IMG/VR virus record: IMGVR_UViG_3300021963_000612
Coordinates: 1 to 24,924 of that record
Origin: a virus
Length of the DNA stretch: 24,924 nucleotides
Reading direction: 5' to 3' (one strand)
Numbering within the stretch: position 1 is the stretch's first letter; each line of letters opens with the position of its first letter. A model generated the notes under the pieces. That model searched no databases and was not told the DNA's origin. It saw only the letters and a list, made by a program, of their open reading frames with translations. Position numbers and translations under genes: made by a program. Shown here piece after piece: positions 1-7,473 of the stretch.

Positions 1-107
1 CAAACTTCAAGTTGGAAGGGTGGTCTGGTTCTTTCCCGTCAGAGCATGGGAAGTTCGAGAAAAAACACCTAGATCAGTTGAAGTGGGAGCAAAAGCACAA
101 CTCATAA
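1..107 (+). CDS. 3' end of an upstream structural-block gene (partial)
   Basis: The third forward frame is open from the window edge to a TAA at 105-107. It encodes about 34 residues with a charged, Lys/Glu/His-rich end (...HGKFEKKHLDQLKWEQKHNS). In many podoviruses the gene just upstream of the scaffold is the portal or a small portal-linked protein, so this could be that C-terminus, but no diagnostic motif is visible. A second forward frame is also open here, to 157, with a less protein-like composition. The frame choice is a judgement from composition only. Confidence 0.4.
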   Translation, partial: NFKLEGWSGSFPSEHGKFEKKHLDQLKWEQKHNS

Positions 108-164
108 ACAGAAATGTCGAGTTGAATCTCCTAGAACCGATAACGGCAGGAAAAAGGTAAAAAT

Positions 165-920
165 ATGTTGATTGATAATGAAGATGAGTCGCTAAGTGAG
201 TTAGATGCAGTTGAGCAAAAGAAGCAACTACCTGAAGTAGCACCACTTTCTGAGATGCCTGAGAAATACAGGCAAAAATCTTTAGAAGAAGTGGTCAAAA
301 TGCACCAAGAAGCTGAGAAGCTGATTGGAAAGCAAGCGCAGGAAGTTGGGGAAGTGCGAAAGCTGGCAGATGAACTTATCAAGCAAAACCTCTCCTCTAA
401 ACAGCAACCTATTGAGAAAGAGCCTGAAGTAGATTTTTTCGAGAATCCACAAGAGGCAGTTCGTAGGACTGTTGATAACCATCCCGATGTACTTGCCGCT
501 AGACAAGCTGGTCAAGATTTCAAAAAGATGCAGATTCAACAAAAGCTGGCGCAAGAGCATCCTGATTTCGGTCAGATTGCTCAAGATGCAGACTTTGTGA
601 ATTGGGTGAAATCTTCACCTGTTCGCCTTGGTTTGTATGCAAAAGCTGATGGCGAATATGATTACGACAGTGCAAACGAATTGTTGAGTACCTATAAACA
701 GTTGCGTGGCGTTAAGACAAGACAGACTACAGATGCAGGGGAAACTCAGCGCAAGTCTAGTCTTAAAGCAGCGGGTGTTGATGTAGGTGGAAGTGGGGAG
801 TCTGGAAAAAGAGTCTACCGTAGGGCTGATCTAATTCGGCTGAAAATGAGTGACCCAGATCGTTATGAAGCGTTAAGCGGAGAAATCATGCAAGCGTATC
901 AAGACGGTAGGGTTAGATAA
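165..920 (+). CDS. Capsid assembly scaffolding protein
   Basis: This is a 251-residue, highly charged, Gln/Glu/Lys-rich protein placed directly before the major capsid gene, the usual place for a podovirus scaffold. Residues about 30-70 (MPEKYRQKSLEEVVKMHQEA and on) form a helical heptad-like stretch typical of scaffold N-termini, followed by a Glu/Gln/Lys linker and a helical middle. The C-terminus has a basic/aromatic stretch (GKRVYRRADLIRLKMSDPDR), the kind of tail that contacts coat protein. Scaffolds act inside the procapsid and are lost or cleaved during maturation (family knowledge). The start is an ATG preceded by a purine-rich AGGAAAAAGG. The assignment rests on position and composition, not on a catalytic motif. 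Confidence 0.75.
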   Translation: MLIDNEDESLSELDAVEQKKQLPEVAPLSEMPEKYRQKSLEEVVKMHQEAEKLIGKQAQEVGEVRKLADELIKQNLSSKQQPIEKEPEVDFFENPQEAVRRTVDNHPDVLAARQAGQDFKKMQIQQKLAQEHPDFGQIAQDADFVNWVKSSPVRLGLYAKADGEYDYDSANELLSTYKQLRGVKTRQTTDAGETQRKSSLKAAGVDVGGSGESGKRVYRRADLIRLKMSDPDRYEALSGEIMQAYQDGRVR

Positions 921-950
921 TTTAACTAATCGTTTTTTTGGAGATTTAAC

Positions 951-1904
951 ATGGCAACAGCATTTTCCCCCAGTGGTTCAGTTACCACAACTACAGCAGA
1001 CAAGTTCATTCCTGAAATTTGGTCAGATGAAATCGTAGCTGCCTATAAGAAAAACTTGGTTCTTGCGAACTTGGTTATGAAGATGAACTTCAAGGGCAAG
1101 AAAGGTGACACCGTTCACATTCCTGCACCTACCCGTGGTTCTGCTTCTGCAAAAGCCGCTGAAACAGCAGTTACTTTGATTGCTGCTACAGAGTCTGAAG
1201 TTAACGTATCTATCAACAAACATTACGAATATTCACGTTTGATTGAGGATATTGTTGAAGCCCAAGCCCTGAACAGCTTGCGTAACTTTTATACCTCTGA
1301 TGCTGGTTATGCTCTGGCTAAACAAGTCGATACAGACTTGGTTCAGTTGGGTCGTTCAACCAACGGCGGTGCTGGTACAAATGCTTATGCAACTGGTGCG
1401 TTTATTGGTGGTGATGGTACAACTGCTTATGTTGCCGCAAACAACAATGAGTCAGCATTGACCGATGCTGCCATTCGCCGCACTATTCAGCGTCTTGATG
1501 ACACTGATACACCAATGGATCAGCGTTTCTTCATCATCCCTCCATCAAGCCGCAACACTTTGATGGGTTTGGCTCGTTACACTGAACAAGCATTTGTTGG
1601 TGGTACAAACAATACTATCCGCACTGGTGAGATTGGTAACCTGTATGGTATCCCTGTGTTTGTGTCAAGTAATACTGATACTGCATCAGGAACTGGTGCT
1701 GCACGAGTTTGTTTGATGGGTCACCGTGATTCAATGGTGCTGGTTGAGCAAGTTGCTGTTCGTTCACAAATCCAGTACAAACAAGAGTATTTGGCTACTC
1801 TGTTCACTTCTGACACTCTTTATGGTGTTCAGATTCTTCGTTCTGCCGCAAGCGTTAGTGCAGCTAAATCTGCATCAATGTTCGCTCTCTTAGTTCCTGC
1901 CTAA
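951..1904 (+). CDS. Major capsid protein
   Basis: This 317-residue protein forms the head shell. It fits the HK97-fold coat proteins of podoviruses: an N-terminal TTADKFIPEIWSDEI segment, then the basic FKGKKGDTVHIP loop, a long helix region with EDIVEAQAL, and a C-terminal domain with LYGIPVFVSSN and the YKQEYLATLFTSDTLYGV motif typical of the family's last beta strands. It follows the scaffold by 30 bases, with TGGAGA upstream of the ATG. A GC-rich hairpin plus six T's lies directly after the stop, which would end transcripts or stabilise the 3' end of this highly expressed gene. Its length is normal for the family. Confidence 0.9.
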   Translation: MATAFSPSGSVTTTTADKFIPEIWSDEIVAAYKKNLVLANLVMKMNFKGKKGDTVHIPAPTRGSASAKAAETAVTLIAATESEVNVSINKHYEYSRLIEDIVEAQALNSLRNFYTSDAGYALAKQVDTDLVQLGRSTNGGAGTNAYATGAFIGGDGTTAYVAANNNESALTDAAIRRTIQRLDDTDTPMDQRFFIIPPSSRNTLMGLARYTEQAFVGGTNNTIRTGEIGNLYGIPVFVSSNTDTASGTGAARVCLMGHRDSMVLVEQVAVRSQIQYKQEYLATLFTSDTLYGVQILRSAASVSAAKSASMFALLVPA

Positions 1905-1915
1905 TTGCAGTTGCG

Positions 1916-1946
1916 CCCCCTGCCCTAGTGGTGGGGGGACTTTTTT
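1916..1946 (+). terminator. Rho-independent terminator after the capsid gene
   Basis: C1916-C1924 can pair with G1930-G1938 (nine pairs, two of them G-U) around a five-base loop, followed by AC and a TTTTTT run at 1941-1946. It sits 12 bases past the capsid stop and before the ribosome site of the next gene. It probably acts as a partial terminator or 3' stabiliser, because the downstream genes have no evident promoter. Confidence 0.75.
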
Positions 1947-1968
1947 AACCTAATTAGGAGAAATCAAA

Positions 1969-2292
1969 ATGGCAGCAGCAACAGCAGTAACAAGTCGTCG
2001 TGGCACAGATCAATTTCGGGGTTTATTCTCTGATACTTGGTCTGTTACAGCGACTTTGGACGCATCATCTCTTGGAGATGGTGTCGGAGAGACAAACACA
2101 ATAGCCGTTCCCGGAGTTAAATTGGGCGATATTGTAATGAATGTAAGTTTGGGCGTAGATGTTTCAGGCATCTCTATCACTCCTTACGTTTCAGCAGCTA
2201 ATGTGGTGTCTATTCGTTTTCAAAACGAGTCAGGTGGCACATTGGATTTGGCATCCACAACAGTTAAATGTGTGGTTGTTCGCACTGTGTAA
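1969..2292 (+). CDS. Small capsid-linked protein, possibly head decoration
   Basis: This is a 107-residue protein, low in charge and rich in Thr/Ser/Val/Gly, that alternates hydrophobic and polar residues like a beta-sandwich. It has no membrane segment or catalytic motif. It lies right behind the capsid gene with its own strong ribosome site (TTAGGAGAAATC) and is flanked on both sides by hairpins, as if made as a separate abundant product. Decoration or head-fibre proteins of similar size commonly sit here (family knowledge). The Val-rich C-terminal strand (STTVKCVVVRTV) resembles small viral beta proteins. The role is inferred from position and fold-like composition only. Confidence 0.5.
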   Translation: MAAATAVTSRRGTDQFRGLFSDTWSVTATLDASSLGDGVGETNTIAVPGVKLGDIVMNVSLGVDVSGISITPYVSAANVVSIRFQNESGGTLDLASTTVKCVVVRTV

Positions 2293-2297
2293 AGATT

Positions 2298-2320
2298 GGG
2301 GGGCTAGTCCCCCCTTTCTC
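2298..2320 (+). terminator. GC hairpin, possible terminator
   Basis: GGGGGG at 2298-2303 pairs with CCCCCC at 2309-2314 around the five-base loop CTAGT, followed by a T-rich tail (TTTCTC). It begins five bases after the 107-residue gene's stop codon. The T run is short, so a leaky terminator or an RNA-stability element is as likely as a full stop. Confidence 0.55.
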
Positions 2321-2334
2321 ATTTAAAGGGTTTT

Positions 2335-2547
2335 ATGGCTACTTTTCGCTGTCTTCAATCAGGTAACACTGTAACTTTTACATATCAGCATGACATTGAC
2401 TCCATGAAGGGTCATCAAGGATATGTAAGGATAGACGAGCCAGAAGTAACCATAGAATCAGAAACTAGGACAGATACCGCATTTCGTGCGCCTGTAATTC
2501 CAACAATCAAGCGTATGGGTCGGCCCCGAAAGGTAGCAAATGTCTGA
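2335..2547 (+). CDS. Small protein with C-terminal GRPRK (AT-hook-like) motif
   Basis: This 70-residue protein is not assigned to a named family. The N-terminal part (TFRCLQSGNTVTFTYQHDID) looks like a small beta-rich domain. The C-terminus ends in KRMGRPRKVANV, where GRP flanked by basic residues matches the core of an AT-hook, a minor-groove DNA-binding peptide. Such a tail would suit contact with packaged DNA or the portal, but this is inference. The start is ATG at 2335, behind AAAGGG with a four-base spacer. The 3' end overlaps the next gene by 8 bases, implying coupled translation. Confidence 0.6.
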   Translation: MATFRCLQSGNTVTFTYQHDIDSMKGHQGYVRIDEPEVTIESETRTDTAFRAPVIPTIKRMGRPRKVANV

Positions 2548-2743
2548 GATAGATGCTCGTGATTTTGGTCGGTTAGAGGCTCAAGTAGAGACTTTGCATG
2601 GTCAGGTTACTCAATTGAGTACCGATGTAAAAGCCTTGCTTGAACTAGCAAACAAAGGCAAAGGTGGATTTTGGATGGGGATGACGATTGCCTCAATCAT
2701 GGGCGGGGTCATTACTTTTATTGCTGATAAGCTGTGGAAATGA
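2540..2743 (+). CDS. Coiled-coil protein with C-terminal membrane segment (XhlA-like)
   Basis: This is a 67-residue protein. Residues about 10-40 (LEAQVETLHGQVTQLSTDV) form a heptad coiled coil. Residues about 45-63 (WMGMTIASIMGGVITFIAD) are a single hydrophobic segment ending in a basic residue. The layout resembles small phage accessory proteins of the haemolysin XhlA/DUF1515 type, some of which help lysis. It sits far from the lysis genes at 13-14.8 kb, however, so a structural or membrane-anchoring role is equally possible. Its ATG at 2540 lies within the end of the previous gene behind GAAAGG. Its stop overlaps the next ATG (ATGA). Confidence 0.6.
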   Translation: MSEIDARDFGRLEAQVETLHGQVTQLSTDVKALLELANKGKGGFWMGMTIASIMGGVITFIADKLWK

Positions 2744-3150
2744 AAGAAGGACTCTTATCAGGCAAAGTTTGCCCACTTCCTACTCAGGATGTGACTCTTA
2801 ACCTAAAGAATCGCAATAATGCTTTCAAGAACTTTGGCTATGGTGCGCCAAACCCACTTGAACCCAATGAAGCGTTTTGGTTGAAGAAAGCCAAGATGTA
2901 CAACGCACCCACTGATGTTGTCAAAACCATGCGTTGTGGAAACTGTGCGGCATTTATCCAGACACCAACAATGATGCAGTGCATCAAAGATGGATTGGAA
3001 AAGGGCAAAAGCTCACCTAATGAACTTGACTATGATGAACAGTTTATTGAAGCTGCTGATCTAGGATTCTGCGAATTGTTTCACTTTACTTGTGCAGCAC
3101 TCCGCACTTGTGATGCTTGGAAATCTGGTGGTTCAATCAAAAAGGACTGA
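2740..3150 (+). CDS. Cys-rich small protein, possible metal or Fe-S binding
   Basis: This is a 136-residue protein counted from ATG 2740, whose ATGA overlaps the previous stop. A GTG six bases earlier is an alternative start. Seven cysteines are present, at residues 11, 66, 69, 81, 111, 118 and 124. The pattern C66-x2-C69 followed by a C-terminal GFCELFHFTCAALRTCDAW stretch is strongly suggestive of metal or Fe-S coordination and reminds one of high-potential iron-sulfur proteins. Proteins with this CELxHF...CDAW ending occur in other phage structural blocks (from memory). No enzyme motif is visible. Its place among virion genes suggests a structural metal site, but this is not shown. Confidence 0.6.
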   Translation: MKEGLLSGKVCPLPTQDVTLNLKNRNNAFKNFGYGAPNPLEPNEAFWLKKAKMYNAPTDVVKTMRCGNCAAFIQTPTMMQCIKDGLEKGKSSPNELDYDEQFIEAADLGFCELFHFTCAALRTCDAWKSGGSIKKD

Positions 3151-3151
3151 T

Positions 3152-3301
3152 ATGAAGACTAAACCTAAAACTCCCGCCAATGCCCCTAAAAAGGGTATTC
3201 CTATTGCAATCATGGTTGCAGTAGGCAAACCCAAGGGTATGCCTACTCGTGGTGGTCGGACTGCTACTAACATGATGAAAAAAGCAGGACGTGGAAAATG
3301 A
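3152..3301 (+). CDS. Tiny basic protein 1 of the basic cassette
   Basis: This is a 49-residue protein from ATG 3152, directly after the previous TGA. It has about a dozen Lys/Arg and no acidic residues, and is rich in Pro/Gly/Met (KPKTPANAPKKGIPIAIM, then MPTRGGRTA). The final GRGK overlaps the next start (ATGA at 3298-3301). It has no recognised family. Composition suggests binding to nucleic acid, or a disordered virion component. A longer reading from an upstream ATG at 3092 would overlap the Cys-rich gene and is less likely. Confidence 0.5.
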   Translation: MKTKPKTPANAPKKGIPIAIMVAVGKPKGMPTRGGRTATNMMKKAGRGK

Positions 3302-3465
3302 AAACTAAAGCCCAAAAAAAGATTAGCAAGGTTATGACTGAGTATGGCAAGGGTGAATTGCACTCTGGCTCTAAAACTGGCAAGGTTGTGAAGTCTCAGA
3401 AGCAAGCAGTTGCTATTGCTTTGTCTGAAGCCGGAATGACCAAGCCTAAGAAGAAGATGAAATGA
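3298..3465 (+). CDS. DUF6496-like small basic protein
   Basis: This is a 55-residue protein. It shows the pattern KVMTEYGKGELHSGSKTGKV followed by VKSQKQAVAIALSEAG and a Lys-rich tail, which matches my memory of the small DUF6496 phage/bacterial family (M-x-E-[FY]-x-x-G-x-L-x-SGSK...K-x-[RK]-KQAIAIALSEA). The function of that family is unknown. Both ends overlap neighbours by ATGA, so translation is probably coupled through the whole cassette. It is very basic, with Lys about one residue in four. The family pattern supports it as a real gene despite its size. Confidence 0.75.
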   Translation: MKTKAQKKISKVMTEYGKGELHSGSKTGKVVKSQKQAVAIALSEAGMTKPKKKMK

Positions 3466-3620
3466 AGACTGGACTTTATGCCAACATTCATGCAAAACAG
3501 GCTCGTATAAAAGCGGGTTCTGGTGAAAAGATGAACAAGGTGGGGTCTAAAGCTGCACCTACTGCTGCTGACTTCAAGCAAGCGGCAAAGACTGCAAAGA
3601 AGCCTAAAAAGGTGAAGTAA
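3462..3620 (+). CDS. Small basic phage protein (GLYANIHAK / GSGEKM type)
   Basis: This is a 52-residue protein starting in an ATGA overlap with the gene before. It carries GLYANIHAKQARIKAGSGEK, then GSKAAPTAADFKQAAKTAKK and a Lys-rich end. This GL[YW]ANIxAK...GSGEKM...G[SA]K(G/A)APTA pattern recurs in small basic proteins of many phages (from memory); I cannot name the family with certainty. Its role is unknown. The ending TAA is immediately followed by the next ATG. Confidence 0.65.
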   Translation: MKTGLYANIHAKQARIKAGSGEKMNKVGSKAAPTAADFKQAAKTAKKPKKVK

Positions 3621-3923
3621 ATGAAAACACCCACTTGGCAAACAAAAGCTGGTCAAAATCCAAAAGGCGGCTTGAATGCCAAGGGTAGATCATCTTATAA
3701 TCAGGAAACTGGGGGTAATTTGAAACCTCCAGTAAAGTCGGGGGATAACCCTCGCAGGGCAAGTTTCTTGGCTCGTATGGCTGGTAACAGCGGTGCTGAG
3801 TACAAGGATGGTGAACCAACAAGACTGCTTCTTTCGCTTAAGGCATGGGGTGCAACCTCAAAGGCTGACGCAAAGGCAAAAGCTCAAGCTATATCCGCAA
3901 GGAACAAGGCAAAAGCAAAATGA
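3621..3923 (+). CDS. Small basic protein, DUF6321-like
   Basis: This is a 100-residue protein. The N-terminus WQTKAGQNPKGGLNAKGR, followed by ETGGNLKPPVKSGDNPRRAS and a FLARMAG motif, matches small phage proteins I associate with DUF6321 (function unknown). The last third (SKADAKAKAQAISARNKAKA) is a basic Ala/Lys helix. The gene starts immediately after the preceding stop, with AAGGTGAAG upstream, and its own stop overlaps the next ATG. It closes the four-gene basic cassette between the head and tail genes. Confidence 0.7.
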   Translation: MKTPTWQTKAGQNPKGGLNAKGRSSYNQETGGNLKPPVKSGDNPRRASFLARMAGNSGAEYKDGEPTRLLLSLKAWGATSKADAKAKAQAISARNKAKAK

Positions 3924-4252
3924 GAGCATTATCAGTTGGCGCAAATCTTACAGCAAACACGCTGACAACCCTTTATACAGTACCTACTGGTTACTATGCA
4001 AGGGTCGTACTGTTACGAGCAGTTAATACAGGTTCGCAAAAACATATTTCTTTTAGTTGGACAGATACCTCTGCATCTGCTACATATTCTCTTGTATTTG
4101 AAACTGCTTTAACTACTAAAACTACCCAAGATTGGGGCGGCGTATCCTATTTTGTAATGGAAGAAGGCGACATACTTAAAGCACAATCTGAGGCGGCATC
4201 TACATTTTCAGTAGTAGTTACCATTGAAGAAGAAGGATTGACTAGAACATGA
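3920..4252 (+). CDS. Small beta-rich structural protein, unknown
   Basis: This is a 110-residue protein with ATGA overlaps at both ends (3920-3923 and 4249-4252). It is mostly Thr/Ser/Ala/Val with alternating polarity, for example LYTVPTGYYARVVLLRAVNT and later FSVVVTIEEEG, suggesting a compact beta-sandwich. Similar small proteins with a TLYTVP...ARV pattern lie just before tail-adaptor genes in other phages and are thought to be virion components. No motif gives a specific job; a decoration or head-tail joining role is inferred from position. Confidence 0.55.
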   Translation: MRALSVGANLTANTLTTLYTVPTGYYARVVLLRAVNTGSQKHISFSWTDTSASATYSLVFETALTTKTTQDWGGVSYFVMEEGDILKAQSEAASTFSVVVTIEEEGLTRT

Positions 4253-4896
4253 CCTACCTTGAATTAATCAATGATGTACTCGTAAGGTTGCGTGAGACAA
4301 CTGTCTCTACAACAACTGAAACATCTTATTCGACTCTGATTGGCAAGTTTGTCAATGATGCAAAGCGTCAGATTGAAGATGCTTTTTCGTGGAACGCATT
4401 AGGTCAAACAATCACAGTCACTACTACTGCATCTACAGCATCTTATGCTTTGACGGGTGCTGGTCAGAAGTTTCAAGTGATGGATGTAATCAACACCACA
4501 AGCAATGTTGGCCTAACAAACATTAGCTTTGTGGATATGAATCGCAAGTTAAACTTTACTCCACTGGTCAATTCAATCCCCACTGAATTTGCTTTTGATG
4601 GAGTTGATGCTTCATACGACACAAAGGTAAATCTTTATCCAATCCCTGATGGTGCATACACAATTAAGTTTGCTTTGACAGTTCCGCAAGCAACACTATC
4701 ATCTGGATCAACAGTTGTACTGGTGAGTGATGTTTTAGTGGCTCAGAATGCTTATGCAAGAGCATTGGTTGAGCGTGGTGAAGATGGCGGTCTGTCTTCA
4801 TCTGAGGCATATTTGCTGTACAAATCTATGTTGTCTGACCAGATTGCTTTGGAAGGCACTCGCTACCCTGAAAATCAGGAGTTTGTTGCAGTATGA
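4249..4896 (+). CDS. Head-tail adaptor (gp11/SU10 adaptor-like) protein
   Basis: This is a 215-residue protein. The N-terminus MTYLELINDVLVRLRE, followed by YSTLIGKFVNDAKRQIEDAF, is the helical start typical of the podovirus adaptor or tail tubular protein A family. This protein forms a ring under the portal and links the head to the tail nozzle. The middle is Thr/Val-rich beta structure, and the C-terminal part (AYARALVERGEDGGLSSSEA) is helical, as expected. It is translationally coupled to the genes on both sides and precedes the nozzle gene, the order seen in related phages. Confidence 0.75.
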   Translation: MTYLELINDVLVRLRETTVSTTTETSYSTLIGKFVNDAKRQIEDAFSWNALGQTITVTTTASTASYALTGAGQKFQVMDVINTTSNVGLTNISFVDMNRKLNFTPLVNSIPTEFAFDGVDASYDTKVNLYPIPDGAYTIKFALTVPQATLSSGSTVVLVSDVLVAQNAYARALVERGEDGGLSSSEAYLLYKSMLSDQIALEGTRYPENQEFVAV

Positions 4897-6452
4897 GCCA
4901 AGCAATTCTAACATACAGCATCTCAGCCCCAGGATTTTACGGGTTGAACACTCAAGACTCGCCTCTTGATTTGAATGCTGGCTTTGCTTTAGTTGCAACA
5001 AACTGCATCATTGACCAGTATGGTCGTATTGGTTCACGCAAAGGTTGGTCAAGAGTCAATTCTTCTTCTGGTAATCTTGGTGCAAATGATGTAAAAGTCA
5101 TTCATGAGTTAGTGCAAGCTGATGGGACTTTGACTGTTCTATTTGCTGGAAACAACAAATTATTCAAACTTGACGGTTCTAATGCTGTTGTAGAACTTAC
5201 CTATGGGGGTGGGGGTACTGCGCCAACTATTACGGCAAGCAATTGGCAATGTGCTTCTTTGAATTCAATAACTTATTTCTTTCAAGTAGGTTATGACCCT
5301 CTTATTTATGATCCTGCTGTAAGTACAACTACATTCCGCAGAGTTTCTGAGAAAACAGGTTATGTAGCAACAGTTCCAAATGGAAACATTGTTATCTCTG
5401 CTTTTGGTAGATTATGGTCTGCAAGTACTTCTACTAATACTTCAACTGTTTATTTTTCTGACTTGATTGCTGGTCATGTTTGGTCAACAGGTACATCAGG
5501 TTCTTTGAATGTAGACCGTGTGTGGGTCAATGGTGCTGATGAAATTACAGGACTTGCTGCACATAATGGCTTCCTGTTTATCTTTGGTAAGCGTCAGATT
5601 CTCATTTATCAAGGTGCAACTACACCAGCCTCAATGCAATTGAGTGACACTGTTGAGGGCATTGGTTGTATTGCTAGGGATAGCATTCAGACAACCAGCA
5701 CTGATGTTCTGTTCTTATCTAATTCTGGTGTCAGATCATTGATGAGAACGGTGCAAGAAAAGTCTGCACCAGAACGAGACTTGTCTAAGAATATTCGCAA
5801 TGACTTGATGAGTACTGTAGCTGGTGAGACACTGGCAAACATCAAGTCTATTTATTCTGAAAGAGAAGCGTTTTACCTGTTGGTGACTCCAACTATTGAC
5901 ACTACTTGGTGTTTTGATACCAAAGCATATCTTCCTGATGGTTCTGCAAGGGTTACTACATGGGACTCAATCACGCCTAAATCGTTTTTATTCCGTAGGA
6001 ATGGTACGCTTTATATAGGTCAGAATGGATATGTAGGTTTGTATGGAACTTACCAAGATTATGCAAGCTCTTACAGGATGCTGTACTACACGAACCATGC
6101 TGATCTTGGTGACCAGAATGTAACTTCTCTTTTAAAGAAATTGTCTATTGTTGTTATTGGTGGAACAAATCAAGACGTTACGTTTAAGTGGGGATTTGAT
6201 TTCAAGACAAATTATTTGTCCAGCAACACAACAATTCCAGAGCAAGATGTTTACTACTATGGCACTGCCGAGTATGGTGCAAATGCAACAGTTATTGCGT
6301 ATTATTCTGATGGTGTTGCATTACAGACATTGACAGTTGCAGCGTCTGGATCGGGCAAGGTTGTGCAAACAGGTTATGAATCTGACATTGACGGTTCTGC
6401 ATTGTCTATTCAGAAGATTGAAATTCAAGCCAAAACTGGCAAGATGAGTTAA
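4893..6452 (+). CDS. Tail nozzle / tail tubular protein B-like
   Basis: This is a 519-residue beta-rich protein following the adaptor. The N-terminal SAPGFYGLNTQDSPLDLNAG, followed by NCIIDQYGRIGSRKGW, is characteristic of tail nozzle-type proteins in podoviruses. Later segments (AHNGFLFIFGKRQILIYQGA; DTVEGIGCIARDSI; DVLFLSNSGVRSL) are repeated beta-propeller-like blades, consistent with the T7 gp12 or P22 gp10 architecture. It would form the distal tail channel. It starts at ATG in an ATGA overlap, with AGGAG further upstream. It ends 11 bases before the fibre gene. Confidence 0.7.
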   Translation: MSQAILTYSISAPGFYGLNTQDSPLDLNAGFALVATNCIIDQYGRIGSRKGWSRVNSSSGNLGANDVKVIHELVQADGTLTVLFAGNNKLFKLDGSNAVVELTYGGGGTAPTITASNWQCASLNSITYFFQVGYDPLIYDPAVSTTTFRRVSEKTGYVATVPNGNIVISAFGRLWSASTSTNTSTVYFSDLIAGHVWSTGTSGSLNVDRVWVNGADEITGLAAHNGFLFIFGKRQILIYQGATTPASMQLSDTVEGIGCIARDSIQTTSTDVLFLSNSGVRSLMRTVQEKSAPERDLSKNIRNDLMSTVAGETLANIKSIYSEREAFYLLVTPTIDTTWCFDTKAYLPDGSARVTTWDSITPKSFLFRRNGTLYIGQNGYVGLYGTYQDYASSYRMLYYTNHADLGDQNVTSLLKKLSIVVIGGTNQDVTFKWGFDFKTNYLSSNTTIPEQDVYYYGTAEYGANATVIAYYSDGVALQTLTVAASGSGKVVQTGYESDIDGSALSIQKIEIQAKTGKMS

Positions 6453-6463
6453 AGGGGAATATT

Positions 6464-7468
6464 TTGACTAATTACACAAAAAGTACCAACTTTGCAACCA
6501 AAGATGCTTTGGCTTCTGGCAATGCCTTGAAGATTGTCAAAGGCACTGAGATTGATACTGAATTCAATAACATTGCTACTGCTGTTGCAACCAAAGCAGA
6601 TTTGGCTAGTCCTACCTTTACTGGTACAGTAACAATTCCTACATTGGCTGTTTCTAGTACATTAGCTGTTACTGGCGCATCAACATTAACAGGTGTAGTG
6701 ACATTAACTTCACAGCCAATTCTTTCTAGTTTGACAGCCTCTAAGATTGTGTTTACAGACTCGTCTAAAGGTTTGGTGTCTGCAGGTACTTTAGGAGCAG
6801 ATCAAGGTGGTACAGGGGTTGCAAATAATGCAGCAATGACTGTTACAGGCTCTGGAAACTATGCTTATACAAGGACTCTGACAGCAGCAACAAATGTCAC
6901 ATTCCCCACAACCGGAACTTTGTCTACACTTGCGGGATCAGAAACTTTAACAAATAAAACTCTAACTAGTCCTGTAATAGCTGGAACTCCAACAGGAGTT
7001 GGTGTTCTTACTTCTGGTACTGCGGTAACAGCAAGCGGAACAGCAGTTTTATTCAGTTCTATCCCTAGTTGGGTTAAGCGCATCACAATAATGTTTAATG
7101 GCCTATCTAGTAACGGATCATTGGTATGGCTTGTTCAAGTTGGCTCTGGAAGCGTTACAACTAGCGGTTATTTGGGATGCGCTCAACAATTAAATCCTGC
7201 TCCTGCAATTGGAGCTGCTCAATTTAGTACTGGTTTTGGAGTTCAAACTAATGATGCAAGTATTGCTGTTTATGGTCACATGGTTTTGACAAACATATCT
7301 GGTAATGTTTGGGTAGAAAGTCATGTAATGTCAAATACAGGATTTAACTACACTAACCTTGGTGGAGGTAATGTAACTTTATCTGGAGTTTTGGATAGAA
7401 TAAACATAACTACGTTAAATCAAATTGATTCTTTTGATGCTGGAACAATTAACATCCTTTACGAGTAA
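6464..7468 (+). CDS. Tail fibre protein (TTG start)
   Basis: This is a 334-residue protein. Residues 1-45 (NYTKSTNFATKDALASGNAL, then VKGTEIDTEFNNIATAVATK) match the phage-attachment N-terminus seen in many podovirus fibres. Next come Ala/Thr/Ser/Leu repeats (LAVSSTLAVTGASTLTGVV; GSETLTNKTLTSPVI) typical of a trimeric fibre shaft. From about residue 190 there is a different, Gly/Asn-rich C-terminal domain, which probably binds the host receptor. The initiation codon is TTG, behind AAGGGG with a seven-base spacer, and no ATG is available nearby. Fibre tips are the fastest-evolving part of phage structural blocks. Confidence 0.8.
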   Translation: MTNYTKSTNFATKDALASGNALKIVKGTEIDTEFNNIATAVATKADLASPTFTGTVTIPTLAVSSTLAVTGASTLTGVVTLTSQPILSSLTASKIVFTDSSKGLVSAGTLGADQGGTGVANNAAMTVTGSGNYAYTRTLTAATNVTFPTTGTLSTLAGSETLTNKTLTSPVIAGTPTGVGVLTSGTAVTASGTAVLFSSIPSWVKRITIMFNGLSSNGSLVWLVQVGSGSVTTSGYLGCAQQLNPAPAIGAAQFSTGFGVQTNDASIAVYGHMVLTNISGNVWVESHVMSNTGFNYTNLGGGNVTLSGVLDRINITTLNQIDSFDAGTINILYE

Positions 7469-7473
7469 ACATC

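Noticed and set aside
7-246. Minus-strand frames over the scaffold start
   Set aside because: They are antisense shadows of the scaffold gene and the upstream frame, with no ribosome site and unlikely composition.
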